Source: Betaproteobacteria bacterium
Lineage (GTDB): Bacteria; Pseudomonadota; Gammaproteobacteria; Burkholderiales; SG8-39
NCBI GenBank assembly: GCA_947482825.1
Contig: CANKMT010000056.1
Location: 1-36,388 of the forward strand
Direction: 5' to 3'
Length of the DNA: 36,388 nt
The position numbers and the translations under genes are program-made. A model generated the notes under the pieces. It saw nothing but the letters and a program-made list of their open reading frames with translations. It made no database searches and was not told the DNA's origin. Shown piece by piece: positions 21,330 to 29,898 of this stretch (positions are counted from its first letter, which is position 1; every line of letters begins with the position of its first letter).

Positions 21330-22616
21330 ATGGCGCCACGATTTCTCAGCCGTCTGTTCTCGTCGCGCAAGGAAGAGCTCGGCGCGCTCGCCGAAGGGCT
21401 GCTTTCCGAACGAGGCGAGGCCTCGGGGGTCGCAAGGGCGCGCGAATTGCTCGACGCCTACACCGGCGCATCGGCCGAAGTGAAGCTGCAGTTCCTCACG
21501 CTGCTGTCGGACCGGTTCGGCGCGGACCCAAAGCAGATCGACGAGGCGATCGCAAACTATGTCGTGGATCCGGGTCCTGAATTGGCGGCGCAGCTGCATG
21601 CGGCCGCGGAGCCGCGCCTGCAGGAGTTGTTGCGGCGGCTGAACCTTGCGCCGGGCGGAACCCAGGTGCTTGTGCGCATGCGCGAAGACGTGCTGCGAAA
21701 GGTCGCCGGGCATCCGGAGCTCAGGCGCATCGACGCCGATTTCAAGCACCTGTTCGTGTCCTGGTTCAACCGAGGCTTCCTGGTCCTCCGGCGCATCGAC
21801 TGGTCGACGCCCGCCTCGATCCTCGAAAAAATCATCCAATACGAGGCGGTGCATGAGATCAGCGGATGGATGGAACTGCGCGCCCGGCTCAACCCGCCGG
21901 ACCGCAAGTGCTTCGCGTTCTTCCACCCGACGCTGGCCGACGAGCCGCTGATCTTCGTCGAGGTGGCGCTGACGCGCGCGATCCCCGAGTCGATCGCGCC
22001 GCTGCTGGAGGCTTCGCGCCTGCCGATCGATCCCAAGCGGGCGACGACAGCCGTGTTCTATTCGATCTCCAACTGCCAGGCGGGTCTCCAAGGGGTGTCG
22101 TTCGGCAACTTCCTGATCAAACAGGTGGTCGAGGAACTCCGGCGCGAGTTGCCGCACCTCAAGACTTTCGTGACGCTTTCCCCGGTGCCGGGCTTCGCGC
22201 ACTGGTTGGCCCGCGATGCCAAGGCAGTGCTTGCGCAAGAAGAGATCGAAGTCGCCAAGGCAATCGAGCAACCCGGTTGGTATGGTGCCCCGGATGCCGA
22301 ACGCGTCCTGCGGCCGGTGCTGTCGAAAGCCATCGCGACTTACCTGCTGTCTGCGAAGCACTCCTCCGGCAAGCCCCGTGATCCGGTCGCGCGCTTTCAC
22401 CTGAACAACGGTGCACGGCTGGAAAAGGTCAATTGGCTGGGCGATCTTTCTCCCAAAGGCCTGCGCGAGGCAGCCGGCTTCATGGTCAACTACGTCTACG
22501 ACCTCGACAACATCGAAAAGAACCACGAGGAATTCGCACACAATCGCGCGGTGGCGGCATCGCGCAACGTGCGCAACCTCCTGCGAGCGAAACCGCAGGC
22601 CACCGGAACCTCCTGA
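21330..22616 (+). CDS. Malonyl-CoA decarboxylase
   Basis: Converts malonyl-CoA to acetyl-CoA and CO2. It has 428 residues. The helical N-terminal domain (about 1-120) is followed by the acetyltransferase-like catalytic domain. The family residues are S284 in FVTLSPVPGF and H357 in DPVARFHLNNGA; the equivalents in the human enzyme are catalytic. The CoA-binding stretch SNCQAGLQGVSFGNFLIKQV is intact. AGGAAA sits 3 bases ahead of the ATG. matB and matC are not adjacent, but a CoA transferase gene follows after 63 bases, which could supply malonyl-CoA (inference). Confidence 0.93.
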   Translation: MAPRFLSRLFSSRKEELGALAEGLLSERGEASGVARARELLDAYTGASAEVKLQFLTLLSDRFGADPKQIDEAIANYVVDPGPELAAQLHAAAEPRLQELLRRLNLAPGGTQVLVRMREDVLRKVAGHPELRRIDADFKHLFVSWFNRGFLVLRRIDWSTPASILEKIIQYEAVHEISGWMELRARLNPPDRKCFAFFHPTLADEPLIFVEVALTRAIPESIAPLLEASRLPIDPKRATTAVFYSISNCQAGLQGVSFGNFLIKQVVEELRRELPHLKTFVTLSPVPGFAHWLARDAKAVLAQEEIEVAKAIEQPGWYGAPDAERVLRPVLSKAIATYLLSAKHSSGKPRDPVARFHLNNGARLEKVNWLGDLSPKGLREAAGFMVNYVYDLDNIEKNHEEFAHNRAVAASRNVRNLLRAKPQATGTS

Positions 22617-22679
22617 AAACCGTCCGGCGGCGGTTTCCGGGGATAATTCCGGCCTGACGAAAAACCACGGAAGAAAACA

Positions 22680-23903
22680 ATGGCCGGACCCTTGTCACAT
22701 ATCCGAGTGCTCGACCTGTCCCGCGTGCTCGCCGGCCCCTGGGCCGGGCAGAACATGGCCGACCTCGGCGCCGAAGTCATCAAGGTCGAGCGCCCCGGCA
22801 AGGGCGACGACTCTCGCGCCTTCGGCCCGCCCTGGGTCAAGGACAAGGAAGGCAAGGACTCGACGGATTCGGCCTACTTCACCGCCGCGAACCGCGGCAA
22901 GAAATCGGTCTCGCTCAATATTTCCAAGCCCGGCGGGCAGCAGATCGTGAGGGATCTCGCGCGCATCTCTGACGTGCTGATCGAGAACTACAAGTTCGGC
23001 GACCTCGCCCGGTACGGCTTAGGCTACGACGACCTCAAGGTCGTCAACCCGCGCCTCATTTACTGCTCGGTGACCGGCTTCGGCCAGACCGGCCCGTTTC
23101 GCGAGCATCCCGGCTACGACTTCATGGTGCAAGGCATGGGCGGCATGATGAGCGTGACCGGTGAGCCCGACGGCGCGCCGGGCGGCGGACCTCAGCGCGC
23201 CGGCGTGCCGGTCGCGGACATCATTACCGGCATGTACGCGTCGATCGCGATCTGCGCGGCCCTGGCGCATCGCGCCGAAACCGGCATCGGACAGCACCTC
23301 GACCTCGCGCTGCTCGATTCGCAGATCGCGTTGCTCTCCTACCAGAACACCAACTACTTCTCGACCGGTGTGCCTCCCAAGCGCATCGGCAACCTGCACC
23401 CGAACATCGTGCCCTACCAGCCGTTCAAGACTTCGGACGGCGACGTGATCCTCGCCTGCGGCAACGACAACCTTTACCGCAAGTTCTGCGAAGCTGCCGG
23501 CTGCACTCAGTACATTGAGGATCCGCGTTTCGCGACCAACGGCAAACGTGTGGAGAACCGCACCGAGCTGACGCGCCTGCTCCAGGAAGTGTTTTCCAGG
23601 CGCACCACGCGCGAGTGGGTCGAGGTGCTCGAGGCCGCGGGTGTGGCGAACGGTCCGATCAACAATCTTGCGCAGGTCTACGAGGAGCCGCAGGTAAAGG
23701 CGCGCGGCATTCGTGTCGAGATGGACCATCCTGTGGCCGGCAAGTTGTCAACGGTGGCTAGCCCTATGCGCTTTTCGGCTACGCCGGTGGAATACAAGGT
23801 GCCTCCCCCGCTGGTTGGAGAGCACACCGAAGAGATCTTGCGCCGGCTGCTTGGCAAAAGCGATGCGGAGATCGCGGCGCTGCGCTCGACCGGAACGCTT
23901 TAG
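22680..23903 (+). CDS. CaiB/BaiF family (class III) CoA transferase
   Basis: Moves CoA between carboxylic acids through an enzyme-bound anhydride. It has 407 residues. The N-terminal signature VLDLSRVLAGPWAGQNMADLGAEVIKVE, the glycine-rich loop GEPDGAPGGGPQRAG, and the catalytic Asp D180 in VPVADIITG are present. The C-terminal half includes NGPINNLAQVYEEPQV. Oxalate, succinate, mesaconate and carnitine are known acceptors in the family; the substrate here is not readable. GGAAG lies 6 bases ahead of ATG 22680. It faces the azlD gene and the two stops overlap (23900-23903). Confidence 0.92.
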   Translation: MAGPLSHIRVLDLSRVLAGPWAGQNMADLGAEVIKVERPGKGDDSRAFGPPWVKDKEGKDSTDSAYFTAANRGKKSVSLNISKPGGQQIVRDLARISDVLIENYKFGDLARYGLGYDDLKVVNPRLIYCSVTGFGQTGPFREHPGYDFMVQGMGGMMSVTGEPDGAPGGGPQRAGVPVADIITGMYASIAICAALAHRAETGIGQHLDLALLDSQIALLSYQNTNYFSTGVPPKRIGNLHPNIVPYQPFKTSDGDVILACGNDNLYRKFCEAAGCTQYIEDPRFATNGKRVENRTELTRLLQEVFSRRTTREWVEVLEAAGVANGPINNLAQVYEEPQVKARGIRVEMDHPVAGKLSTVASPMRFSATPVEYKVPPPLVGEHTEEILRRLLGKSDAEIAALRSTGTL

Positions 23904-24238
23904 CCCGCGCTCTTCGCGGTAATGAGCAACAACAGGTACATCACGCCCGCGCTTGAGAGCACGCCGGCAATCAGGCTCTTTTTTGTGATCACGAAGTAGA
24001 CGACCAGCGAAACGACCGTTGCAGCCAGTCGTTGCCAGAGCGATGTCTGCTCAAGTGCGCCGGAAGGAAACAGCACGATGCGGCTCACCAGTCCGGCCAG
24101 CATGGCAAAGGCGACGCAGCCCACCCACGCGAAAAGCTCACTATCGGTCGAGAGCCGCGTCGATACGGCGACGCCCAACCCACGCCAGAGATAGGTCCCG
24201 GCGCCGCAAGCCACGACGAGAAGCACGTACTCGCTCAT
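23900..24238 (-). CDS. azlD: AzlD family branched-chain amino acid transport protein
   Basis: The small partner of AzlC, 112 residues with four membrane helices (about 4-22, 36-55, 68-86 and 89-108). The conserved CGAGTYLWRGLG start is the family's hallmark (usually TYLxR). The ATG overlaps the azlC stop by 4 bases (ATGA). A long in-frame upstream extension is only the shadow of azlC. The pair exports branched-chain amino acids or analogues in studied bacteria. Confidence 0.88.
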   Translation of the reverse strand: MSEYVLLVVACGAGTYLWRGLGVAVSTRLSTDSELFAWVGCVAFAMLAGLVSRIVLFPSGALEQTSLWQRLAATVVSLVVYFVITKKSLIAGVLSSAGVMYLLLLITAKSAG

Positions 24239-24942
24239 CGTGACCTCGCAAGGCCGCGCCATGCCCGGTGTGCGGCGTAGCCGAGCGTGCCGCCGACCAC
24301 CCCGGCGACCATTACGCTCCATTGCGGCGTGACGAGGTGCGTAATGGGCCCGACGATCGCCCCGAAGACTATCGCCGCGCGGCCGAGCGCGTCGCTGGCG
24401 CTGCCCGTGAGCATCAGCAGGAAATAGATCGGACTCATGAACACGAACGCGAGTTTGGCAAGCGGCGGCAACAGGTCGCCGGCGAGGAATCCCAGTGCTG
24501 TGGCGGCGCTCGCCGAGGCCATGAGAGTCAACGCAAAGCCGAAAAAATAGCCGAGGCGCCGCTCCGGCGGGATCGATGGAAAACGGGTCATCGCCCAAGC
24601 CCAGCCGGTCATCGAGATGAGCTGCGCGGCGGCATAGTATCGAGGCTGGCGGCTTGGGGCCTCACGCAGCAACGGCATCATCACCACGGTCATAGGCAGG
24701 AAGCGCACCGCCGAAATCATGACGCTGAGCAGCACCGCGAAGAAAGGCGCGCCCAGAGTGTGCATTTCGACGAGGATCAGCTGACCGGGCAGCGCCCAGA
24801 TGAAGAGTGTGGACAGCACCGTGCCGGCAAACGAAAGGCCGTTGCCCGCAGCGAGAGCGCCGAAACCCATGTAGCCGGCGGCGAGCACCAGCGCCGGGAT
24901 GCCGGCTGCGTGACGGGCACCTTCGCGCAAGCCGCCGCTCAC
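24235..24942 (-). CDS. azlC: AzlC family branched-chain amino acid permease
   Basis: The large subunit of the AzlCD exporter, 235 residues with about five to six membrane segments. It has the family start REGARHAAGIPALVLAAGYMGFGALA and the ISAVRFLPMTVVMMP segment. The start is taken as GTG 24942; no ATG is available upstream. A strong hairpin terminator for the gene before it ends only nine bases upstream of this start. Transcription must therefore read through that terminator or use a promoter within it or just upstream. Confidence 0.86.
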   Translation of the reverse strand: MSGGLREGARHAAGIPALVLAAGYMGFGALAAGNGLSFAGTVLSTLFIWALPGQLILVEMHTLGAPFFAVLLSVMISAVRFLPMTVVMMPLLREAPSRQPRYYAAAQLISMTGWAWAMTRFPSIPPERRLGYFFGFALTLMASASAATALGFLAGDLLPPLAKLAFVFMSPIYFLLMLTGSASDALGRAAIVFGAIVGPITHLVTPQWSVMVAGVVGGTLGYAAHRAWRGLARSR

Positions 24943-24950
24943 TGGGCGGC

Positions 24951-24984
24951 AACAAAAAGGGCCACGGCGTGCCGTGGCCCTTTC
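24951..24984 (-). terminator. Rho-independent terminator after the Bug receptor gene
   Basis: A perfect 12-bp stem (24956-24967 with 24972-24983) with a 4-base loop. Read on the minus strand it is followed by TTTTTGTT. It lies 23 bases beyond the stop of the receptor gene. It should limit flow of transcription into azlC. Confidence 0.88.
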
Positions 24985-25006
24985 TGCGGGAGGGGTTGTG
25001 CCGCGG

Positions 25007-25987
25007 TCAGTTGTCCACCTTTGCGCCGGCGTCTTTCACGACTTTTGCCCATTTCACGATCTCGGCGCGCACGAGTTTCTCCATTTCGGCAGGCGGCATT
25101 CCGCCTGCCGTTGCACCCTGATCGGCCCAGACCTTCTTGAGGTCGGGATGGTCCATCGCCTTGACCGTCTCCTGGTAGAGCTTGTTCTTGATGTCCCCGG
25201 GCGTGCCCTTGAGCACCCAGATTCCGTACCACGTGCGTACGTCGTAGCCGGGCACGCCGGCTTCGATGACCGTGGGAATCTCCGGCAAAGCGGGGTTTCT
25301 CTGCGCGCTGGTGACGGCGAGCCCGCGCAACTTGCCGCCCTTGATCTGCGCGGACGAGGTGCCCAGGCCGTCGAACGCGAGGTCCACCTGCCCCGCGAGC
25401 AGGTCGAGCATCAGCGGTCCGGCGCCGCGGTAGGGAATGTGGGTCATGAAAGTGCCGGTCATGGTTTTGAACAGTTCCGCGGCCATGTGGTGGGTCGTGC
25501 CGCTGCCGGCCGAGCCGTAGTTGAGCTTGCCCGGATTGGCCTTGGCGTAGGCGATCAAGTCCTTGAGGGTCTTGAAATCGTGCTTTGGGTGCACCGAGAC
25601 CACGTTGGGCACGAAAGCCGCCACCGTGACCGGTTCGAAATCCTTCTCCAGGCCGTAGGGCAGCTTGGTATAGAGGCTCTCGGCGATCGTGTGATGCACC
25701 GCCCCGAAAAACAAGTTGTAACCGTCGGGCGCCCGCTTGGATACGTTGGCAGCACCCACGGTGCCCCCCGCGCCGCCCTGATTCTCGATGATGAACTGTT
25801 GGCCGAGTTGCTGCGAAAGCTTGGACGCAATCGGCCGCGCGAAGGTGTCGGTACCGCCTCCGGCCGGGAAGGGGTTTACAAAAGTCACGGGTTTTGTCGG
25901 CCAGGCTTGCGCATTGGCGATCAGAGCAGTGGCCGCGAGCGATAGCGTTGCAGCCGCGCGCGCGATGGTGCATACCGGGTTCTTCAA
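25007..25987 (-). CDS. Bug-family tripartite tricarboxylate transport substrate-binding protein
   Basis: A periplasmic receptor for small carboxylates, 326 residues. The start is a TTG at 25985-25987 with an excellent AAGGAGA 7 bases ahead (25995-26001). This gives a clean signal peptide MKNPVCTIARAAATLSLAAT to ANAQA. A GTG at 26038 would put 17 unsuitable residues in front. Family marks are PVTFVNPFPAGGGTDTFARPIA, NQGGAGGTVGAANVSK, YGSAGSGTTHHMAAE and GTPGDIKNKL. No TctA/TctB membrane genes are adjacent, which is usual for the many orphan Bug proteins of Burkholderiales. It is last in a minus-strand series that begins at 29749. Confidence 0.93.
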   Translation of the reverse strand: MKNPVCTIARAAATLSLAATALIANAQAWPTKPVTFVNPFPAGGGTDTFARPIASKLSQQLGQQFIIENQGGAGGTVGAANVSKRAPDGYNLFFGAVHHTIAESLYTKLPYGLEKDFEPVTVAAFVPNVVSVHPKHDFKTLKDLIAYAKANPGKLNYGSAGSGTTHHMAAELFKTMTGTFMTHIPYRGAGPLMLDLLAGQVDLAFDGLGTSSAQIKGGKLRGLAVTSAQRNPALPEIPTVIEAGVPGYDVRTWYGIWVLKGTPGDIKNKLYQETVKAMDHPDLKKVWADQGATAGGMPPAEMEKLVRAEIVKWAKVVKDAGAKVDN

Positions 25988-26062
25988 CTGTTCGTCTCCT
26001 TGGAGGGCCCGCAGCTCGGACGGCCGCGTGGCGCGCACAATATTAGCAGAGTGCCAAGGGCC

Positions 26063-26854
26063 TCAGCTTCCTGTGAAATCCGGCTTTTTCTTTGTGAGGA
26101 AGGCCTGGTAGCCGATGCGGAAATCCTCGGTGCCGAAGCAGGCAAAGCCTTCGTCGTATTCCTCCTCTGACAGGGCGCTCGGATCCGCAAGGCGCCGGGC
26201 GAATTTCTTGTGCCAGCGGGCCACCAACGGCGCCCCCTCGGCGATCCGGTTTGCGGTAGCCAGGGTTTCCGATTCAACCTGGTCGTCAGGCACGATCCGC
26301 GTGACCAGCCCTTTCTCCTTGGCCTCGGCCGCGCCGAACACCCGGCCTTCGAGCAGAATCTCCATCGCGGCCGCCCGCCCGGCGAGCGCGATCAGGGCGC
26401 CGATCTCGCCGTAGGCCATCACGAGACCGAGATTCTTGATCGGCACGCCGAAGCGGGAGGATTCGCCGCAGATTCGGATGTCCGCGAGGCCGGCAATCTC
26501 GAGGCCTCCACCGACGCAGATGCCGTGGATCATTGCCACGACTGGATGGCGGCATCCTGCGATCGCGTCGATCGTGGCGTGCATGATGCGGCCGTAGGCG
26601 CGCGCCTGCTCGACGTTGCTGCGCTCGTTGTCGAATTCGGAGATGTCGTTGCCGGGGGCGAAGGACTTGGTCCCCGCACCGCGAATTACGATGCAGCGGA
26701 TCGACTCGTCGGCTGACAAGTCGCGGAAAACGTCGCCGAGGCGCTGCCACATGGGCTTGGTGAGCGCGTTGAGCTTCTCGGGGCGATTAAGCACGACGGT
26801 GACAATTCGGCCCTCGCGCCGAGTGAGGATGACATCCGGAATCGCCTCGATCAT
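26063..26854 (-). CDS. Enoyl-CoA hydratase/isomerase (crotonase) family protein
   Basis: A 263-residue crotonase. The oxyanion-hole segments are KSFAPGNDISEF (63-74) and MIHGICVGGGLEIAGLADIR (108-127). Classical hydratases use two glutamates 20 residues apart. Here the first is kept (E119) but the second is Ile139 (GVPIK where FGQPE is usual), so simple hydration of an enoyl-CoA is doubtful; isomerase, hydrolase or decarboxylase activity is possible. The ATG (26852-26854) overlaps the stop of the aldolase-like gene (ATGA), so the two are translated together. No acyl-CoA synthetase is nearby. Confidence 0.87.
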   Translation of the reverse strand: MIEAIPDVILTRREGRIVTVVLNRPEKLNALTKPMWQRLGDVFRDLSADESIRCIVIRGAGTKSFAPGNDISEFDNERSNVEQARAYGRIMHATIDAIAGCRHPVVAMIHGICVGGGLEIAGLADIRICGESSRFGVPIKNLGLVMAYGEIGALIALAGRAAAMEILLEGRVFGAAEAKEKGLVTRIVPDDQVESETLATANRIAEGAPLVARWHKKFARRLADPSALSEEEYDEGFACFGTEDFRIGYQAFLTKKKPDFTGS

Positions 26855-27636
26855 TCCAGCACTTCGCCGGATTTCTTCAGCACGCGGCGCGAGTAATAAC
26901 AGAAGACTGCGTCCACATACTTCTTCTTGAGGCGGTAATCGTGGGCTTCCCGGATGCACTCGGGCTTGACGTCGTGGATCGTGCCGGCGGCGCTCGCCAG
27001 CAATTGGATCTTGGCTGCGCGCTCGATGAAGATGCTGAGCATGGTTGCTTCTTCCATTGTGGAACAAGCGGCAAGCTGGCCGTGGTGGCCGAGCAGGATC
27101 GAGCGCTTGGTGCCGAGCGCCTCGTGGATCATGCGGCCTTCCTCGTCGCCGATCGGCACGCCGGGGTAATCGGGCATCCAGGCGCAATCTTCGTAGAACA
27201 TCGAGGTGTCCATGTGCGGCGCATTCAGCGGCACGCGCAACATCGACAAGGCCGAAACGTGCGGAGGGTGGGTATGGACGATCGCATTCACCTCAGGGCG
27301 GTGGCGGTAGATCCACAGGTGAAAGCGGTTCGCCGGGTTCGGCATGCCCTCGCCTTCGACGATGTTGAGGTCGTCGTCGACGCGGACGATGTTGCTCTTT
27401 TGCGCCTCGTCGAATCCAAGGCCGAAGCTGAGCATCCAGTAGGTGCCCGGCTCTTCTGCGCGCGCGGTGATCTGGCCGGCCAGGGCGGATTCGTGACCCT
27501 CATCGGTGAGGATCCGGCAGGCAAGCGCCACCTTCTCGCGCAGCGACCAGGATGGCGTCATGAGGTGCTGGGTCATGCGCTCCTCGGTCTGGCGGTGGTA
27601 GTAGCCCTTGTCGCGGATCTTTTCCGGCTTGTTCAT
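26851..27636 (-). CDS. Class II aldolase/adducin family protein
   Basis: A 261-residue zinc protein. The metal histidines are H121 and H123 in VHTHPPH and H184 in LLGHHGQ. The fold also shows RFHLWIYRHRPEVNAIV, typical of the family. The catalytic glutamate of fuculose-phosphate aldolase (SSE-x-RFH) is replaced: the sequence reads NPANRFH, with Ala102 at that position. Retro-aldol chemistry of the FucA kind is therefore unlikely, and a decarboxylase or hydratase role is more plausible (inference). A GGAGAGGG lies 6 bases ahead of the ATG. The stop overlaps the crotonase start. Confidence 0.87.
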   Translation of the reverse strand: MNKPEKIRDKGYYHRQTEERMTQHLMTPSWSLREKVALACRILTDEGHESALAGQITARAEEPGTYWMLSFGLGFDEAQKSNIVRVDDDLNIVEGEGMPNPANRFHLWIYRHRPEVNAIVHTHPPHVSALSMLRVPLNAPHMDTSMFYEDCAWMPDYPGVPIGDEEGRMIHEALGTKRSILLGHHGQLAACSTMEEATMLSIFIERAAKIQLLASAAGTIHDVKPECIREAHDYRLKKKYVDAVFCYYSRRVLKKSGEVLE

Positions 27637-27648
27637 TTGACCCTCTCC

Positions 27649-28550
27649 TCAATCGACCTTGGCGCCGGACTCCTTGATGACCCTGGCCCACTTCGCCATC
27701 TCGGATCTCAGGAAAGCGGCGGTTTGTTCCGGCGTATTCTCGCGGATCTCGGCGCCTTGCTGCGCGAGCTTTTCGCGCACGTCGGGGCTGTGAATCGCCC
27801 GGTCGAGGTCGGCATACAGCCGTGCGATCACTTCTTTGGGTGTGCCAGCAGGAGCGCGATCCGTTTCGCACTTGCAACACCCAGCGCGCGCAGTTTTCCG
27901 GAACGAATATGCGGCAGGAGCGTCACCGAGGTTTCGAAAGTCATGCTGACCTGCCCCCCGAGCAGCGCAGTGACCGCAGGTGCGCCGCCCTTGAAAGGCA
28001 CATGAACAATGTTGATGCCGGCGGCGTCCTTGAACAATTCGCCGGTGAGGTGGAATACGGTTCCGTTGCCGGAGGAGGCCATCGTCAACCCCCCTGGTTT
28101 GGATTTCGCCAGCGCGACCAGATCCTTGACCGAGTTTGCGGGGATCGACGGCTCGACGGCGAGCACCACAGGGAGCGAAGCAACGACCGAAATTGGCGCG
28201 AAATCCTTCAATGTGTCGTAGCCGAGCTTCGGGTAGATGCCCGGATTGATCGCGTGGCTGGTGGGCGCAAACAGCAACGTATAGCCGTCCGGCGGGGCCT
28301 TGGCCACAATCTCGGTGCCTATGGTGCCGCCGGCACCCGGCCGGTTCTCGATGACGACCTGCTGGCGGAGGGATTCTCCAGCCTTCTGGGCAAGGATTCG
28401 CGCGATCGTGTCAGTGCCCGCGCCGGGCGTGTAGGGCACAACGAGGCGGATCGGCTTGGCCGGATACGATTGCGCCAACACGCTCGTGGACAGCGCAGCA
28501 AAGGTTGCAGCAAAAGCGGTCGCCAGCCAGCGCTGGAAGCTGTACTTCAT
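27649..28550 (-). pseudogene. Bug-family receptor, broken by an internal deletion and frameshift
   Basis: The 5' part is a normal Bug receptor: signal peptide MKYSFQRWLATAFAATFAAL to VLAQS, then PIRLVVPYTPGAGTDTIARI, NRPGAGGTIGTEI, and GKLRALGVASAKR. The frame then runs into LLLAHPKK and stops at 27828. The missing C-terminus continues in another frame as APAGTPKEVIARLYADLDRA and ends KESGAKVD at 27649. Compared with the intact paralogue at 25007, about 27 residues (the PALPEIPTVIEAGVPGY-WYG segment) are absent at the junction near 27850-27862. A deletion of roughly 80 bases that is not a multiple of three explains both effects. The start ATG overlaps the aminotransferase stop. Confidence 0.85.
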
Positions 28551-29749
28551 GCAGCAGCCCGCTGTTTGGACGCGCCCTTGCCGTGGCACTCGGCCAGGTA
28601 ATCCATCGCCGCCTGCACCCCGCCTTTCTTGATTGAAACGCCGGCGAGCCCTAGCCCCATCTCAACCCCGGCCAACGTGCCCATGAGCGCGAGGTCGTTG
28701 AAGTCGCCGAGGTGGCCGATCCGGAACACCTTGCCGGCGAGCTTGCCAAGGCCGGTTCCAAGCGACATGTCGAAATTCTCGAGGATCACGCGGCGGACTT
28801 CGTCGGCATTGACCCCGGCAGGTACCATGACCGTGGTGAGCGCGCCGGAGTATTCGGCCGGATTCAGGGCCAATACTTCCAGGCCCCAGGCACGCACCGC
28901 CCGGCGAGTGGCTTCGGCATGGCGCTGGTGGCGGGCAAAGACGTTGTCCAACCCCTCCTCGAACAGCATGTCCAGGGCCTCGCGCAGGCCATACAACAGG
29001 TTGGTTGCCGGTGTGTATGGGAAGTAGCCGGTCTTGCCGCTGGCCAGCATCTCATCCCAGGCCCAGTAAGAACGCGGAAGCTTCGCGTCCTTGGAGGCGG
29101 CGAGCGCCTTGTCGCTGATCGCGTTGAAGGACAAACCCGGAGGCAGCATCAGTCCCTTCTGCGAGCCGGCCACGGTGACGTCGACACCCCATTCGTCATG
29201 CCGGTAGTCGATCGAGGCGAGCGAGGAGATCGTGTCTACGAAGTACAGGGCCGGATGCTTGGCGGCGTCGATGGCCCGGCGCACCTCGCCGATGCGCGAA
29301 GTCACGCCGGTCGAGGTTTCGTTGTGCACGACGCAGACCGCTTTGATCGTGTGGGCGGTGTCTTCGGCCAGGCGCTTCTGGATCGCGTCCGGATCGGCGC
29401 CGTGGCGCCAGTCACCGGGCAGGAACTCGGTCACCAGTCCCAGGCGGGTAGCCAGCTTTTGCCACAGTGCGGCAAACTGGCCGGTCTCGCTCATCAACAC
29501 CCGGTCGCCGGGCGACAAAGTGTTGACCAATGCGGCTTCCCAGGCGCCGGTTCCCGACGCCGGGTAGATCACGACGTGGGCTTCGGTCTTGAACACTTTC
29601 TTCATCCCGGCAAGGCACGCCTTGCCGAGCGCGGCGAAATCGGGTCCGCGGTGATCCATGGTGGGAAAATCGATGGCGCGCAGCACCCGGTCTGGGACAT
29701 TCGTAGGACCCGGGATCTGCAGGAAATGACGGCCGGCGCGGTGGCTCAT
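28547..29749 (-). CDS. Serine-glyoxylate/alanine-glyoxylate type aminotransferase
   Basis: A class V PLP enzyme of 400 residues. The family start LQIPGPTNVPDRVLRAI is at 10-26. Other marks are PASGTGAWEAA (63-73), D172 in YFVDTISSLASI and the PLP lysine K198 in TVAGSQKGLMLPPGLSF. It probably moves an amino group from serine or alanine to glyoxylate, giving hydroxypyruvate or pyruvate and glycine; other small donors are possible. ATG 29747-29749 has AAGGAA 6 bases ahead. It is the first gene of the minus-strand series and diverges from the GntR gene across a 149-base regulatory region. Confidence 0.9.
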   Translation of the reverse strand: MSHRAGRHFLQIPGPTNVPDRVLRAIDFPTMDHRGPDFAALGKACLAGMKKVFKTEAHVVIYPASGTGAWEAALVNTLSPGDRVLMSETGQFAALWQKLATRLGLVTEFLPGDWRHGADPDAIQKRLAEDTAHTIKAVCVVHNETSTGVTSRIGEVRRAIDAAKHPALYFVDTISSLASIDYRHDEWGVDVTVAGSQKGLMLPPGLSFNAISDKALAASKDAKLPRSYWAWDEMLASGKTGYFPYTPATNLLYGLREALDMLFEEGLDNVFARHQRHAEATRRAVRAWGLEVLALNPAEYSGALTTVMVPAGVNADEVRRVILENFDMSLGTGLGKLAGKVFRIGHLGDFNDLALMGTLAGVEMGLGLAGVSIKKGGVQAAMDYLAECHGKGASKQRAAA

Positions 29750-29767
29750 AGGAGTTTCCTTGATTGC

Positions 29768-29849
29768 ATTCAAAATGAATCGAAACGTGCAGCAAAGGGG
29801 TGCAGCATTGTATTTTTGCGGTATATTTTGTATTATGAATTCAAAATGA
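29768..29849. promoter_or_regulatory. Divergent control region with candidate GntR operators and promoter
   Basis: The 11-base sequence ATTCAAAATGA occurs twice, at 29768-29778 and 29839-29849, in the same orientation. The first copy is part of a perfect small palindrome, ATTCA-AAA-TGAAT (29768-29780). On the plus strand TTGTAT (29808-29813) and TATTAT (29831-29836), with a 17-base spacer, make a good promoter for the GntR gene. The second repeat lies just after its -10 box. The region is also much more A/T-rich than its surroundings. Repression or autoregulation by the adjacent GntR protein is the natural inference. Confidence 0.55.
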
Positions 29850-29898
29850 GCGCTGTGCAACTGAGGCAGTCGAAGTCAACCGGAGGTCTCCACGGGCC

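Noticed and set aside
21285..22541. 418-codon minus-strand open frame opposite malonyl-CoA decarboxylase
   Set aside because: Shadow frame; the plus strand contains the catalytic Ser and His motifs.
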